Shown here: one piece after another, positions 1 through 9,884 of the stretch
How positions within the stretch are numbered: the first letter of the stretch is position 1
How the letters are laid out: each line of letters begins with the position of its first letter
NCBI RefSeq assembly: GCF_002000545.1
Contig: NZ_MLHL01000031.1
Span: 1-64,000, forward strand
Length of the DNA: 64,000 nucleotides
DNA from: Rodentibacter trehalosifermentans
Lineage (GTDB): Bacteria > Pseudomonadota > Gammaproteobacteria > Enterobacterales > Pasteurellaceae
Reading direction: 5' to 3'
Position numbers and translations under genes: made by a program
The notes under the pieces: generated by a model
The model's input: only the letters and a program-made list of their open reading frames with translations
Database searches by the model: none
Told to the model about the DNA's origin: nothing

Positions 1-36
1 AACATCAACCTAATCAGCGATAGTGAAACAAAAACA

Positions 37-45
37 AAGTGCGGT
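37..45 (+). repeat. DNA uptake signal sequence (first of many)
   Basis: The 9-mer AAGTGCGGT, the core of the Haemophilus-type uptake signal used in natural transformation, is seen here. More than 40 further copies occur in both orientations across the window, for example near 12325, 18265, 21928, 25361, 31650, 33507, 42891, 53901 and 63797, with inverted copies near 13370, 14559, 26808, 30205, 48549 and 61840. Many carry the typical AT-rich flank. They occur inside genes and between them, and some inverted pairs form terminators. Confidence 0.9.
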
Positions 46-162
46 CGATTTTTCCGAAGTTTTTATTTTATGCTATCAGTCTAAAAACTCATGAAAAATC
101 AGCCGCTCTTTTAGTGCAACCATCTTTACGATTTTGTTAAAACTACATATAAATTATGTCGT

Positions 163-197
163 AAAAAAATCCACCTCTGTGGAAATTAAAGGTGGAT
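163..197 (-). terminator. Terminator of mglBAC
   Basis: Read on the minus strand, the stem ATCCACCT / AGGTGGAT (190-197 with 169-176) is followed by a run of seven T. It lies just past the mglC stop codon and would end the mglBAC transcript. Confidence 0.8.
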
Positions 198-219
198 ATT
201 TTGCATCAAACTTACTATT

Positions 220-1230
220 TTATTTTTTCTTCGCGTATTTTAGAGAATCAATAGCTACAGCTAAAATAATAATGCTTCCCTTGATAATGTATTGCCAATA
301 AGGATTTACGCCGATATAAGTTAAGCCGTAGTTGATGACGGTAAAAATAATGACTCCCGTTACCACACCGATCACTGTGCCTACACCACCGGCGAATGAC
401 ACCCCACCCACTACACAAGCGGCAATGGCATCTAATTCATACATGAAACCTAAATTGTTCGTTGCCGAACCTATACGACCGGCCTCCAACATTCCGCCGA
501 AGGCATAGAACATCCCTGCGATGATATAGATAGCTACAAGATTGCGTGCCACATTAACACCTGAAACTTTAGCCGCTTCTGGATTGCCACCAATAGCAAA
601 GATATTTTTACCGAAACGGGTTTTATTCCACATTACCCATACTAAGAAGGCGGCAATGGCAGCATAAATTGTGATATAGGAAAGTTTAAAGCTGCCAAAG
701 CGGAAAAAGCCTTGAGCAAAAGCGGAGAAATTTTCGTTAAATCCGGCAATTGGAGAGCCACCTACTGCATCATAGTAAAGCGAGTTAAAACCATACACGA
801 TAATCATGGTGCCCATTGTTGCAATAAATGGTGTAACGTTTAAGTAAGCAATAACTAAACCATTGACCAAACCGATGACAGCTCCTACAGCGCAAACAGT
901 CAGAATTACAACAGGAATAGGAATTTCTCCCAGCTCAGGGAATACTCGATTCATATTTTCCATAGATTGCAGTAAAGTTGCGGAGATAACCGCAGCTAAA
1001 CCAACCTGACGACCGGCAGATAGGTCGGTACCTTGAGTAACCAGTAAACCTGCTACACCCAGTGCGATAATAAGACGGACAGAGGATTGAGTCAGGATAT
1101 TACTGAAATTCATCAGATTTAAGAATGTTGGATCTTGTGCAATGATAATGCCGAGTAAAATCAATAGCACAAAATAGATCGCATTTTGTTTTAAAATATC
1201 AAAGGATTTATTTTTATCTAAGGCACTCAT
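220..1230 (-). CDS. mglC: Galactose/methyl-galactoside ABC transporter permease MglC
   Basis: This is the membrane component of the high-affinity galactose importer; it forms the inner-membrane channel energised by MglA and fed by MglB. The 336-residue protein is strongly hydrophobic, with about ten membrane segments, and carries the conserved loop GVNVARNLVAIYIIAG typical of the ribose/galactose permease family. The length matches E. coli MglC. It is the last gene of mglBAC, 18 bp after mglA, with an AAGGAA ribosome-binding site. A terminator follows at 163-197. Recognition is firm; substrate is inferred from the neighbouring gal genes. Confidence 0.95.
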   Translation of the reverse strand: MSALDKNKSFDILKQNAIYFVLLILLGIIIAQDPTFLNLMNFSNILTQSSVRLIIALGVAGLLVTQGTDLSAGRQVGLAAVISATLLQSMENMNRVFPELGEIPIPVVILTVCAVGAVIGLVNGLVIAYLNVTPFIATMGTMIIVYGFNSLYYDAVGGSPIAGFNENFSAFAQGFFRFGSFKLSYITIYAAIAAFLVWVMWNKTRFGKNIFAIGGNPEAAKVSGVNVARNLVAIYIIAGMFYAFGGMLEAGRIGSATNNLGFMYELDAIAACVVGGVSFAGGVGTVIGVVTGVIIFTVINYGLTYIGVNPYWQYIIKGSIIILAVAIDSLKYAKKK

Positions 1231-1248
1231 AATTCGTTCCTTTTGTTG

Positions 1249-2769
1249 TTATAAATATTTTGCTGCTAACTGCAAAATTTCTTCTTGGGAAGTTTTTGCG
1301 CTTTCGACAATGCCTGCCATTCTACCGTTACTCATCACGAGAATACGATCTGTGGTACCGAGTAATTCCGGCATTTCAGAGGATATCATAATGATCCCCT
1401 TATCTTTTTTGGCAAGTTCTTGAATGAGTTGGTAAATTTCAAATTTTGCCCCGATGTCAATACCACGCGTCGGTTCATCAAGCATAAGAACCTCCGGTTG
1501 GGTAAGTAACCAACGACCAATGATGACTTTTTGTTGATTCCCACCTGAAAGCGAACCAATTGTGGTTTTATGTGAAGGCGTTTTTACATTCATCGCATCA
1601 ATCACCCATTGAGTATCGCTACGCATTTTTTTATTACTCAGCAATTTCCAAGGCGTGAGATAGGATTTCATATTTGAAATCAAAGAGTTAAATTCAATGC
1701 TTAGATTAGAATAGATCCCGGTGGAACGACGTTCTTCGGTGACGAGTGCAAATCCATTATTAATTGCCTCAAGTGCGGTTCGATTTTTCACAATTTTATC
1801 GTGAAGTTTAATCGTTCCACTTTTTAGTTCTCGTACACCAAAAATTGCTTCCACAATATCTGTTCTTTTTGCACCCACTAAGCCGGCAATACCTAGAATT
1901 TCACCTTTACGCAATTCAAAAGAAATATCTTGAATGGAAGGTTGGTTTAATGCGGTTAAATTTTCAACTTTCAGAACCACTTCTTTTGGCACATTGGTTC
2001 TTTCAGGAAAACGTTGTGTAAGCTCACGTCCTACCATCATCGAAACGATTTGTTCCATGGTTGAATCTTTGACAGAAACAGTATTGATCCATTTTCCATC
2101 ACGTAAAATAGTAATTTCGTCACAAATCTTGAAAATTTCATCCATCTTGTGAGAAATATAAATAATACCGCAACCTCTCTCTTTTAATTTTTGAATGATT
2201 TTAAACAGATGTTCCACTTCTTTTTCTGAAAGAGAGGAGGTTGGTTCATCCATAATTACAATTTTGGCGTTATAAGAAAAGGCTTTCGCAATTTCGATCA
2301 TCTGCATCTGAGAAACGGAAAGCTTGGCAACTTTTTCTCTTGGATCCACATCAATATCCAGTTCATCAAAAATCGCTTTAGTATCATTGTACATTTTAGT
2401 GTGATCTACGAACGGACCTTTAAGCGGATAACGTCCAAGCCATAAGTTGTCCATCACGGTGGTTTGGCGTACAAGATTAAGTTCTTGGTGTACCATTGAA
2501 ATTCCATTTTCGAGAGCTTCTTTTGATGTTTTGAAATTTACAGTTTTTCCTAAAAAAAGAATTTCACCCTCGTCTTTGGCATAAATGCCAAACAGGCATT
2601 TTAACAATGTGGACTTTCCCGCACCATTTTCTCCCATCAAAGCATGAACAGAATGTGAACGAACGGTTAGATTTGCATTATCTAAGGCTTTTACACCGGG
2701 AAAGGATTTACTGACATTCGTCATAGTGAGTAACACTTGACTATCTTGACTTAAATTTTGAGCCGTCAT
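1249..2769 (-). CDS. mglA: Galactose/methyl-galactoside ABC transporter ATP-binding protein MglA
   Basis: This cytoplasmic protein hydrolyses ATP to drive galactose import. It has two ABC domains in 506 residues, as usual for sugar importers of the RbsA/MglA type. The first has an intact Walker [10 protein letters not shown] (residues 46-54), and a Walker B ending MDEPTSSLS. The second has a degenerate P-loop region ([12 protein letters not shown]) but a good signature, LSGGNQQK, and Walker B MLDEPTRG. This asymmetry is normal for the family. It sits between mglB and mglC in one operon. An uptake signal lies inside the gene near 1770. Confidence 0.95.
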   Translation of the reverse strand: MTAQNLSQDSQVLLTMTNVSKSFPGVKALDNANLTVRSHSVHALMGENGAGKSTLLKCLFGIYAKDEGEILFLGKTVNFKTSKEALENGISMVHQELNLVRQTTVMDNLWLGRYPLKGPFVDHTKMYNDTKAIFDELDIDVDPREKVAKLSVSQMQMIEIAKAFSYNAKIVIMDEPTSSLSEKEVEHLFKIIQKLKERGCGIIYISHKMDEIFKICDEITILRDGKWINTVSVKDSTMEQIVSMMVGRELTQRFPERTNVPKEVVLKVENLTALNQPSIQDISFELRKGEILGIAGLVGAKRTDIVEAIFGVRELKSGTIKLHDKIVKNRTALEAINNGFALVTEERRSTGIYSNLSIEFNSLISNMKSYLTPWKLLSNKKMRSDTQWVIDAMNVKTPSHKTTIGSLSGGNQQKVIIGRWLLTQPEVLMLDEPTRGIDIGAKFEIYQLIQELAKKDKGIIMISSEMPELLGTTDRILVMSNGRMAGIVESAKTSQEEILQLAAKYL

Positions 2770-2828
2770 ATCAACCTCATTTAAAAATGGGGAAGAAAAC
2801 TTCCCCTAAGGTTTATATCATTGAGTGA

Positions 2829-3824
2829 TTATTTTAAGAACTCATCCAAATTATCCTTATCTACTCCGACATAAGGAATGCGTACAACACGATCTTTTAA
2901 TTCCCATTTTGTACCTTCAGTTGCGCTTTTGCCTTGTGCAAGATTATTAGCTAATTGAACAACAGCTTTTCCTTGATTTACACCGTCATTTAATACTGTT
3001 CCGGCAAGCTCCCCTTTTTTGATAAGTTGGAGTGCCTCAGGTAACGCATCTACACCAAAAATAGGTAATTTTTTACCGTGAGCTCTTGTGGCCTCCAATG
3101 CACCTAATGCCATACCGTCATTATTAGAAATAATCACTTCAATACTATTCGCTTTTGAACTGGATAACCAAGCATCGACTTTATCTTTTGCCATCGCCGC
3201 ATCCCACATACCGGTATCAATAAATAATTGCTCGGTTTGGATACCTACTTTATTTAATTGATCGACAACATATTTTGTACGGGCTTCCGCATCAGGGTGT
3301 CCCGGCTCGCCTTTTAAGAGAACAAACTGGATTTTGCCATCTTTATTTAAATCAAGCTCAGGCATCGCTTTCCATTGTTTGGCGATTAAATCGCCTTGGA
3401 TAATGCCGGATTCTTTTGGATCAGTTCCCACATAGTAAGCTTGGTCATAGCTACCGATTGCTTTTGCACCGGGATCTTTATTGAAGAATACGACAGGAAT
3501 ATTATCTGGTTTGGCTTTACCTATGATGGTCGGTGCTGCAGCCGGATCAACCAAATTAATTGCAAGCGCTTTCACGCCTTTAGAAAGTAATACATCAGCT
3601 TGATCGTTTTGAATTGACTGAGCATTTTGTGAATCATTCATCAATAGTTCAATACCTTTTAATGCCTGTGCTTCCTTGTTAATTTCTTTTCGCATTAATG
3701 ACATAAAGTTGTCATCGTATTTATAAATAGTTACACCAATACGATTATCTGCGGCATAGCCCGCTGTTGCTGTAGTTAAACCGATTGCTAATGCGACTGC
3801 ACTTAATACTGCTGTTTTTTTCAT
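2829..3824 (-). CDS. mglB: Periplasmic galactose-binding protein MglB
   Basis: This protein captures galactose and glucose in the periplasm for the MglAC importer. The 331-residue product begins with a Sec signal peptide ([15 protein letters not shown], cleavage probably after GYA near residue 24), followed by a periplasmic-binding-protein fold. The calcium-binding loop is visible as DLNKDGKIQ. It is first in mglBAC, with ribosome-binding site AGGAG seven bases before the ATG. Its promoter region carries a CRP site and a Gal operator in the same relative arrangement as the E. coli mgl promoter. Confidence 0.95.
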   Translation of the reverse strand: MKKTAVLSAVALAIGLTTATAGYAADNRIGVTIYKYDDNFMSLMRKEINKEAQALKGIELLMNDSQNAQSIQNDQADVLLSKGVKALAINLVDPAAAPTIIGKAKPDNIPVVFFNKDPGAKAIGSYDQAYYVGTDPKESGIIQGDLIAKQWKAMPELDLNKDGKIQFVLLKGEPGHPDAEARTKYVVDQLNKVGIQTEQLFIDTGMWDAAMAKDKVDAWLSSSKANSIEVIISNNDGMALGALEATRAHGKKLPIFGVDALPEALQLIKKGELAGTVLNDGVNQGKAVVQLANNLAQGKSATEGTKWELKDRVVRIPYVGVDKDNLDEFLK

Positions 3825-3882
3825 AAAACACTCCTAATTGGAAGGTTGATGTGAACAAAAAATGTATTTACTTCTACAACTC

Positions 3883-3982
3883 GCTACTGAGCATACTTAA
3901 AAAATCTTCTTTAGTCTGTGATCAAACTCACATAAATGGAAACGATTACAAAACAATATTGAAATTTGTGATAATTATCACA
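3883..3982 (-). promoter_or_regulatory. mglB promoter with two CRP sites and a Gal operator
   Basis: On the minus strand a -10 hexamer TATGCT (3895-3890) predicts a start near 3883. A perfect CRP palindrome TGTGA-N6-TCACA at 3917-3932 is centred about 41.5 bases upstream. A GalR/GalS operator-like site, ATGGAAACGATTACAA (3936-3951, 14 of 16 to the E. coli consensus), is centred near -60.5. A second perfect CRP palindrome lies at 3967-3982 beside the galS stop. The spacing matches a class II CRP promoter; the start itself is inferred. Confidence 0.7.
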
Positions 3983-3984
3983 TT

Positions 3985-4986
3985 TTAACTTATCGATTCA
4001 ACTGAGAAACGGCGTACTAAAGTTGGGTTAAATTGAATCACTGATGGCGTTTCAATTTTTTGATCGACCAAACTTAATGCAAGGTTTGCTGCATAAGTTG
4101 CCATTAAATCAATAGGATAGCGAATTGTTGTGAGCTTAGGGATCAAGTAACGTGCAATCGGCATATCATCAAATCCGATAATGGAAAACTGACCCGGTAC
4201 TTTGATATTGTTTTCATTTAGGACCGAAATTGCCCCCGCCGCCATGGAATCATTGTAGGCAATAACAGCTGTTAAGTCCTTGTTATAACTGAGTAAATCA
4301 ATCATTGCTTGTTCGCCTCCTTCAAAATCCGGTGAATTATGGGTGATGGCGTGTTCGACAATCGGATAATTATATGCTTTTAAGGCTTCCAGATAGCCGC
4401 TTCGACGTTCAACCTCATCAAAAATGGCGTGATTTGAACCGATATAAGCAATTTTTTTATGGCCATGACGGATCAACATTTCTGTTGCGATATAAGTGCC
4501 TTTTTGATTATCCAAACTGACACAGCGATTCTCGTATCCCTTAATGACACGATTAATAATCACCATACCTTTCACACTATTGAGGTAGTCTGTAAGTTCT
4601 TTATCGGAAAGTGCTTTTGAATGAACGACCAAACAGCTACAACGTTTCCGCAATAGGGTATTAATAGCTTCCCGTTCTTTTTCTGCATGATGATAACCAA
4701 TACCGATTAAAATAGTTTTATGATGTTTTTCGGCAACTTTATCGACAGCTTTGACTAAGATAGCAAAAAATGCATCCGTGACATCGGTTACAACCACCCC
4801 AATCGTATCCGTATTTTGTACGGCAAGTGCTTGTGCATTAGCATTAGGTTGGTAATTTAATTGAGCGATAGCCTCCTGCACGGCAAGACGGGTTTTAGAG
4901 CTGACCGAAGGGTGGTTATTTAACACGCGGGATACTGTTGCCACGGAAACTTTTGCCAATTCTGCAACATCATGAATAGTGCTCAT
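3985..4986 (-). CDS. galS: LacI-family transcriptional regulator of galactose genes (GalS/GalR type)
   Basis: This is a DNA-binding repressor, likely controlling mglBAC and galTKM in response to galactose. The 333-residue protein has an N-terminal LacI helix-turn-helix ([20 protein letters not shown]) and a periplasmic-binding-like effector domain with the typical [11 protein letters not shown] segment near the end. It lies between its two likely targets, upstream of mglB on the same strand and divergent from galT. Gal-operator-like sites occur at 3936-3951, 5045-5060 and 5166-5181. GalS is preferred to GalR because of linkage to mgl, but the sequence does not separate them. Confidence 0.88.
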   Translation of the reverse strand: MSTIHDVAELAKVSVATVSRVLNNHPSVSSKTRLAVQEAIAQLNYQPNANAQALAVQNTDTIGVVVTDVTDAFFAILVKAVDKVAEKHHKTILIGIGYHHAEKEREAINTLLRKRCSCLVVHSKALSDKELTDYLNSVKGMVIINRVIKGYENRCVSLDNQKGTYIATEMLIRHGHKKIAYIGSNHAIFDEVERRSGYLEALKAYNYPIVEHAITHNSPDFEGGEQAMIDLLSYNKDLTAVIAYNDSMAAGAISVLNENNIKVPGQFSIIGFDDMPIARYLIPKLTTIRYPIDLMATYAANLALSLVDQKIETPSVIQFNPTLVRRFSVESIS

Positions 4987-5035
4987 AATCTTCTCTCTAT
5001 GATTTAGACTTATGACAAAATCATCATAATAATTT

Positions 5036-5084
5036 ATTGTAAATTTGAAAACGGTTACTTTCTTATTTTGTAATAAAGATCACA
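5036..5084 (-). promoter_or_regulatory. Candidate galS promoter with operator and CRP site
   Basis: On the minus strand a possible -10, TACAAT, occupies 5041-5036. Overlapping and upstream of it are a weaker Gal-operator-like site at 5045-5060 (TTGAAAACGGTTACTT) and a CRP-like site at 5069-5084 (TGTAA-N6-TCACA). This would allow autoregulation of galS; spacing is less canonical than at the mglB and galT promoters. Confidence 0.45.
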
Positions 5085-5109
5085 AAATACCATTGTTGAA
5101 TTTTGATTT

Positions 5110-5181
5110 TGTGATATGGATCACGGTTTACTTTGAAGAATTTAGGTATCTTAAGAAACCAATAAATGTAACCGATTACAA
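5110..5181 (+). promoter_or_regulatory. galT promoter: CRP site, -10 and downstream Gal operator
   Basis: A CRP-like site TGTGATATGGATCACG (5110-5125) is centred 41.5 bases before a start predicted near 5159 from the -10 hexamer TATCTT (5147-5152). A Gal operator-like site, ATGTAACCGATTACAA (5166-5181), lies around +14, where a bound repressor could block initiation or escape. Confidence 0.65.
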
Positions 5182-5211
5182 TTTAATAAGTATAATGAAG
5201 GAGTCAAGTAT

Positions 5212-6264
5212 ATGAATAATGAGGTTGTATTTGAACCAACGAATCACCCGCACCGTCGTTATAATCCACTGATTGATCAATGGATATTGATTTCCCCTCA
5301 TCGGGCAAAGCGACCATGGCAAGGTCAGCAAGAAAAAGTCAATGAAGAACAGAAACCTCATTACGATCCGAATTGTTATCTTTGTCCGCGTAATAAGCGG
5401 ATAACGGGAGAAATCAATCCTAATTATCACAAGCCCTACGTATTCAAAAATGATTTTTCCGCTCTTTTAGAGGATACGCCCGCACCGGAAACATCACAGG
5501 ATCCGCTTTTTCAGAGCTCGCAAGCTCGTGGTGAAAGCCGAGTGATTTGTTTTTCGCCGGATCACAGCAAAACATTGCCATTATTGACCGCACTTGAAAT
5601 TGAAGAAGTCATTAAAGTTTGGCAAGCGCAGCTGCAAGAACTGGGTAAAAAATATCAATGGGTTCAGATTTTTGAAAACAAAGGTGAAACAATGGGGTGT
5701 TCTAATCCACATCCACACGGACAAATTTGGGCGAACAGCTTTTTACCAAATGAGGTTGTTCGTGAAGATCGCTCTCAGCACGATTATTTTCAAAAATACG
5801 GTTCAGTAATGTTGGTAGATTATGTGAAGCGTGAGTTGGAATTAAAAGAGCGAATTGTCGTGGAAACGGATCATTGGGTGGCTCTCGTTCCTTATTGGGC
5901 GGCTTGGCCTTTTGAAGCCTTGTTACTTCCTAAAACTCATGTGAAACGTTTAACGGAATTAAGTGACACTCAATCGAAAGATTTAGCCATCGCATTGAAA
6001 AAATTGACAACGAAATACGACAATTTATTTGAAACTTCCTTTCCTTATTCCATGGGGTTTCATGCTGCTCCTTTTAATGGTGAAGAAAACGAACATTGGC
6101 AGCTCCATGCGCATTTTTATCCGCCATTACTACGTTCTGCCACCGTACGTAAATTTATGGTGGGTTATGAGATGTTGGCAGAAAGTCAGCGGGATTTAAC
6201 TGCTGAGCAGGCAGCAGAACGGTTACGGGCATTGAGTGAAATTCATTATAAAGAGAGAGCATAG
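5212..6264 (+). CDS. galT: Galactose-1-phosphate uridylyltransferase GalT
   Basis: This Leloir-pathway enzyme exchanges UMP between UDP-glucose and galactose-1-phosphate through a uridylylated histidine. The catalytic HPH motif appears in [12 protein letters not shown] (about residues 163-174), and zinc-ligand candidates are visible in CYLCPRN. At 350 residues it matches the E. coli enzyme. The start is supported by ribosome-binding site AAGGAG 8 bases upstream. It is first in galTKM, 60 bp before galK, and is probably induced by galactose and cAMP-CRP. Confidence 0.96.
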   Translation: MNNEVVFEPTNHPHRRYNPLIDQWILISPHRAKRPWQGQQEKVNEEQKPHYDPNCYLCPRNKRITGEINPNYHKPYVFKNDFSALLEDTPAPETSQDPLFQSSQARGESRVICFSPDHSKTLPLLTALEIEEVIKVWQAQLQELGKKYQWVQIFENKGETMGCSNPHPHGQIWANSFLPNEVVREDRSQHDYFQKYGSVMLVDYVKRELELKERIVVETDHWVALVPYWAAWPFEALLLPKTHVKRLTELSDTQSKDLAIALKKLTTKYDNLFETSFPYSMGFHAAPFNGEENEHWQLHAHFYPPLLRSATVRKFMVGYEMLAESQRDLTAEQAAERLRALSEIHYKERA

Positions 6265-6324
6265 CCCCTTTTAAACAAAAGAGCGGTCTATTTTTATAAA
6301 ATTAATCAATTAGGGGATATAACA

Positions 6325-7482
6325 ATGAGCCATCCAATCCAACAATCACAGCATATTTTCACACAAACATTTCATTCCCGTCCCTCACTTACCGTTTATG
6401 CACCGGGACGTGTCAATATTATCGGTGAACATACTGATTATAATGACGGTTTTGTGATGCCCTGTGCGATTAATTTTGGTACAGCGATTAGTGGAACAAA
6501 ACGGAATGATTGCATTTGGCAGGTTTATGCGGCAGATTTAAACGAAACCGATGAGTTTTCCCTCAATGAAACTATTGAAAAAAGTACGCAAAAATGGGCG
6601 AATTATGTACGTGGGGTCGTGAAATTTATTCAAGAGCGTTGCCCGGATTTTAAGCAAGGGGCGAATCTGGTGATTTCAGGCGATGTGCCGCTTTCTTCCG
6701 GGCTAAGTTCCTCCGCTTCCCTTGAGGTTGCCGTGGGTAAATTTTGCCAACAATTGTCGGATTTACCTCTTTCCCATACGAATATTGCATTGATTGGACA
6801 AAAGGCAGAAAATCAATTTGTGGGGGCAAATTGCGGCAATATGGATCAACTTATTTCCGCATTAGGGCAGCAAGATCATTTATTAATGATCGACTGCCGT
6901 AGTCTTGAAACGAAGGCAACACCGATGCCACAAGATGTGGCGGTGATTATTGTGAATTCCAATGTGCCGCACGATTTAGTGACCGGAGAATATAATACCC
7001 GCCGCCGCCAATGTGAGCGTGCCGCAGGATTTTTTGGCGTGAAAGCCCTACGTGATGTATCTGTGGAAAAATTCAAAGAAAAAGAAGCGGAATTGACCGC
7101 ACTTGATCCCTTCATCGCTAAACGAGCTCGCCATGTAGTGACAGAGAATCAACGCGTATTGGATGCGGTGGAGGCATTAACAAACAATGATTTAGCCCGA
7201 TTAGGCGAATTAATGGCACAATCTCACGATTCAATGCGTGACGATTTTGAAATTACCGTGCCGCAAATTGATTATTTGGTCGAATTGGCGCAACTTGCCA
7301 TTGGTAAAAATGGCGGCGCAAGAATGACGGGCGGTGGCTTTGGCGGTTGCATTGTTGCCCTTGCACCACATGATAAAGTGGATGCCGTGCGTAAAATCAT
7401 TGAGGATAATTATGAAAAAACAACCGGCTTAAAAGAAACGTTTTATGTTTGTACCGCATCGCAGGGCGTGCGTGTCGTCTAA
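6325..7482 (+). CDS. galK: Galactokinase GalK
   Basis: This enzyme phosphorylates alpha-D-galactose to galactose-1-phosphate in the cytoplasm. The 385-residue GHMP-family protein has the galactokinase signature [16 protein letters not shown] near residues 29-44, the ATP-binding motif [13 protein letters not shown], and the C-terminal glycine motif [10 protein letters not shown] ribosome-binding site AGGGG precedes the ATG. It is the second gene of galTKM and is followed 9 bp later by galM. Confidence 0.96.
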   Translation: MSHPIQQSQHIFTQTFHSRPSLTVYAPGRVNIIGEHTDYNDGFVMPCAINFGTAISGTKRNDCIWQVYAADLNETDEFSLNETIEKSTQKWANYVRGVVKFIQERCPDFKQGANLVISGDVPLSSGLSSSASLEVAVGKFCQQLSDLPLSHTNIALIGQKAENQFVGANCGNMDQLISALGQQDHLLMIDCRSLETKATPMPQDVAVIIVNSNVPHDLVTGEYNTRRRQCERAAGFFGVKALRDVSVEKFKEKEAELTALDPFIAKRARHVVTENQRVLDAVEALTNNDLARLGELMAQSHDSMRDDFEITVPQIDYLVELAQLAIGKNGGARMTGGGFGGCIVALAPHDKVDAVRKIIEDNYEKTTGLKETFYVCTASQGVRVV

Positions 7483-7491
7483 AGGAAAATT

Positions 7492-8517
7492 ATGTTAGAA
7501 AAAACTACATTCAATGCGCCTGATGGCAAACCTTATCAGATTGTTTCCTTACAAAATGAAAAAGGGATGCGAATTAAATTAATGGACTGGGGCGCAACTT
7601 GGCTTTCTTGCCAAGTTCCTGTAAAGGATGAATTACGAGAAGTATTATTGGGTTGCAAAATAGAAGATTACCCCGTTCAACAAGCTTATTTAGGTGCAAG
7701 CGTGGGGCGTTACGCTAATCGCATTGCCAACGCTCAATTTGAGCTAAACGGGCAAATGGTGCATCTTACCGCAAATCAAGGGAAGCATCAGCTCCATGGC
7801 GGAGAGGGATTTGCTCAACGCCGTTGGGAAATGCAAAAGTGCGGTGAAAATTTCGTGTGTTTTTCCCTTTATTCCGCTGATGGTGATCAGGGTTTTCCGG
7901 GAAATGTAAATGTCACTGTGACCTACACTGTTACTGAAGATAATGCGGTGAAAATCGAATATGAGGGGGGTAGCGATCAAGATACCGCATTAAATCTCAC
8001 CAATCACGCCTATTTCAATTTAGAAAATGCGGAGCAAGGTTCGGATATCCGTGAACATAGTTTACGTCTAAATGCGGATTTTTACCTATCGGTGGATGAG
8101 GAGGGGATTCCCAATTCGCCCCTTAAACACGTGGTGGGAACAAGTTTCGATTTCCGAGTGGCGAAAGCGATCAAACAGGATTTTTTACAAGACGATCAGC
8201 TAGCGACCAAAGGTTATGATCATTCTTTCATTGTGAACAAAGCCTGGCAGAAACCTTGTGTTTTATTGACTTCGCCCAACGGAGATTTAAGCCTCGAAGT
8301 GCGAACTTCCCAAGCTGCCTTGCAGGTTTATACGGGCAATTATCTTGCCGGCACACCAAAACGAAATGGCGAAAAATATGCCGATTTCGCCGGTGTCGCA
8401 CTGGAAACCCAGTGTTTACCGGATACGCCGAATCACCCGGAATGGCAAAATTATGGCGGAATCCAAAAAGCAAATGAGCGGTATTATCAGTGGACGGAAT
8501 TTCAATTTAGGGGCTAA
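7492..8517 (+). CDS. galM: Aldose 1-epimerase (mutarotase) GalM
   Basis: This enzyme interconverts beta- and alpha-galactose, supplying the anomer used by GalK. The 341-residue protein shows the family motifs GRYANRI, the catalytic-histidine segment LTNHAYFNL, and the catalytic-glutamate region LETQCLPDTPNHP. The start is preceded by AAAGGAAA. It ends galTKM; its stop codon overlaps a GC-rich hairpin at 8509-8528. No galE lies in the window, so UDP-galactose epimerisation must be encoded elsewhere. Confidence 0.95.
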   Translation: MLEKTTFNAPDGKPYQIVSLQNEKGMRIKLMDWGATWLSCQVPVKDELREVLLGCKIEDYPVQQAYLGASVGRYANRIANAQFELNGQMVHLTANQGKHQLHGGEGFAQRRWEMQKCGENFVCFSLYSADGDQGFPGNVNVTVTYTVTEDNAVKIEYEGGSDQDTALNLTNHAYFNLENAEQGSDIREHSLRLNADFYLSVDEEGIPNSPLKHVVGTSFDFRVAKAIKQDFLQDDQLATKGYDHSFIVNKAWQKPCVLLTSPNGDLSLEVRTSQAALQVYTGNYLAGTPKRNGEKYADFAGVALETQCLPDTPNHPEWQNYGGIQKANERYYQWTEFQFRG

Positions 8518-8539
8518 GTTAAGCCCCTGTAGATTTAAT
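8509..8539 (+). terminator. Probable terminator of galTKM
   Basis: The stem AGGGGCT / AGCCCCT (8509-8515 with 8522-8528) includes the galM stop codon and is followed by an AT-rich stretch with a TTTTT run. It lies between convergent genes. Confidence 0.6.
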
Positions 8540-9794
8540 TTTTATAAGGATTTTCTTTTTTGGCTAACCAAAAGGCTAAAAGAAACCAAATCCCACAGAG
8601 TGGCACTGCCAACCAAGAAATTGCTGTTAAGCTGAGTCCGAGTGCCGTTAGCCCTGCATAGCCCCAAGAGCCGATTTGATCTCCAGAGCGATAAATTAAG
8701 GTATCAATAACACTTTTCGCTTTATAGCGATCCTCACGATTTAGCCGGGTAAATAACACTTCACGTGCCGGACGGGTAAAGGCGAAATTGCTAACCCGTC
8801 TGGCGACTTGTACAAAGACAAAAACCGCCACAGTAGGATAAGCGGCCAACAGGGCGAAACTTGCCGCACTCAGTAATGGCAAGACGGCTAATACGGGAAG
8901 AATGCCAAAATATTTCATTAAGCGTCCGGTTAAGCCTAATTGGAAAAGTAAAGTCAGACTGTTTACCCACAAATCAATGTTGGCGAAAAATGCCGTTCGT
9001 TCCGCTTTATTTGTGATATTGGCGTTCACAATATCCGCTTGCTGGAAATAAAGTACCGTTGAGGTGATGGAATAAAGCAAAATAAAGGCGGAAATACCAA
9101 GTAAATAAGGGGAGCGAAACACTCGGATTAAACCCGACCAAACATTCCCACCAATTTGTTTATTATCATTCTGATGAGTTTGAATTTCTTTTGTGCCTAA
9201 GGTGGAAATCCGTTTGGCAGCGAATACGGTGATTTCCAATAAAAAGACCGAAAATGTAAGCCACACATAATGATTAAATGTCGCGGAAAAAGCGGAAACA
9301 AAAGCAGAACCGGCAATGCCACCCACGGTTGCCCCTGTTGCCAAAAAGCCAAATAAGCGTTTGCCTTGCTCGGTGGTGAAAACATCGGACATTAACGACC
9401 AAAACACCGACACCACAAAAAGATTGAAAACCGAGACCCAAATAAAGAAAATTCGACCGGTCCACACTAGTATATCGCCCGTTGCGATCGCCATTAAAAC
9501 GGCGAAGATGGCAAGGTTGAGCATAAAGAAACGGTAGGCAATGGCGATAAATTTTTCACGCCGCCAACGTTTCACCAAGTAACCATAAAGCGGAGTGAGC
9601 AATAACATCGCCACAAGAGATGCGGTAAACAGCCAAGTGAGGGATTTTACTCCGCCTGCCGCCCCTAACTCATCACGAATGGGGCGAAGGGTATAATAGG
9701 CCAAAAAAAGCGCAAAAACATAAAGCCAAGACCAAGCGAGTGCTTTGATTTCATTGGGTTTGACATCGACAAATTTTTGAAAAAATTGGTTCAT
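8535..9794 (-). CDS. MFS-like permease related to NTP/NDP exchangers
   Basis: This 419-residue inner-membrane protein has about twelve hydrophobic segments. The N-terminal region (LRPIRDELGAAGG followed by LTWLFTASLVAML) resembles the bacterial branch of the ATP/ADP exchanger (Npt/Tlc) group within the major facilitator fold. The obligate-intracellular members exchange host ATP; free-living homologues have no agreed substrate, so transport of nucleotides here is only a family-based guess. The gene stands alone on the minus strand, convergent with galM and 90 bp downstream of the lipoprotein gene, from which a hairpin separates it. Confidence 0.7.
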   Translation of the reverse strand: MNQFFQKFVDVKPNEIKALAWSWLYVFALFLAYYTLRPIRDELGAAGGVKSLTWLFTASLVAMLLLTPLYGYLVKRWRREKFIAIAYRFFMLNLAIFAVLMAIATGDILVWTGRIFFIWVSVFNLFVVSVFWSLMSDVFTTEQGKRLFGFLATGATVGGIAGSAFVSAFSATFNHYVWLTFSVFLLEITVFAAKRISTLGTKEIQTHQNDNKQIGGNVWSGLIRVFRSPYLLGISAFILLYSITSTVLYFQQADIVNANITNKAERTAFFANIDLWVNSLTLLFQLGLTGRLMKYFGILPVLAVLPLLSAASFALLAAYPTVAVFVFVQVARRVSNFAFTRPAREVLFTRLNREDRYKAKSVIDTLIYRSGDQIGSWGYAGLTALGLSLTAISWLAVPLCGIWFLLAFWLAKKENPYKN

Positions 9795-9804
9795 AAGATA
9801 CTCA

Positions 9805-9851
9805 GAAAAAAATAATTGCCGAACCTTACATCATTGAGTATTGAAAGGTTC
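9805..9851 (-). terminator. Candidate terminator of the lipoprotein gene
   Basis: On the minus strand GAACCTT (9851-9845) can pair with AAGGTTC (9827-9821) across a large loop, followed by GGCAATTA and a run of T. The long loop makes it a moderate candidate. Confidence 0.45.
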
Positions 9852-9884
9852 AGCAACAAATTTAGATTAGCATTAAGGACGGAA

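Noticed and set aside
5191-5196. TATAAT as the galT -10
   Set aside because: A start about 7 bases later would remove the ribosome-binding site AAGGAG (5198-5203). The TATCTT at 5147 with CRP at -41.5 fits better.
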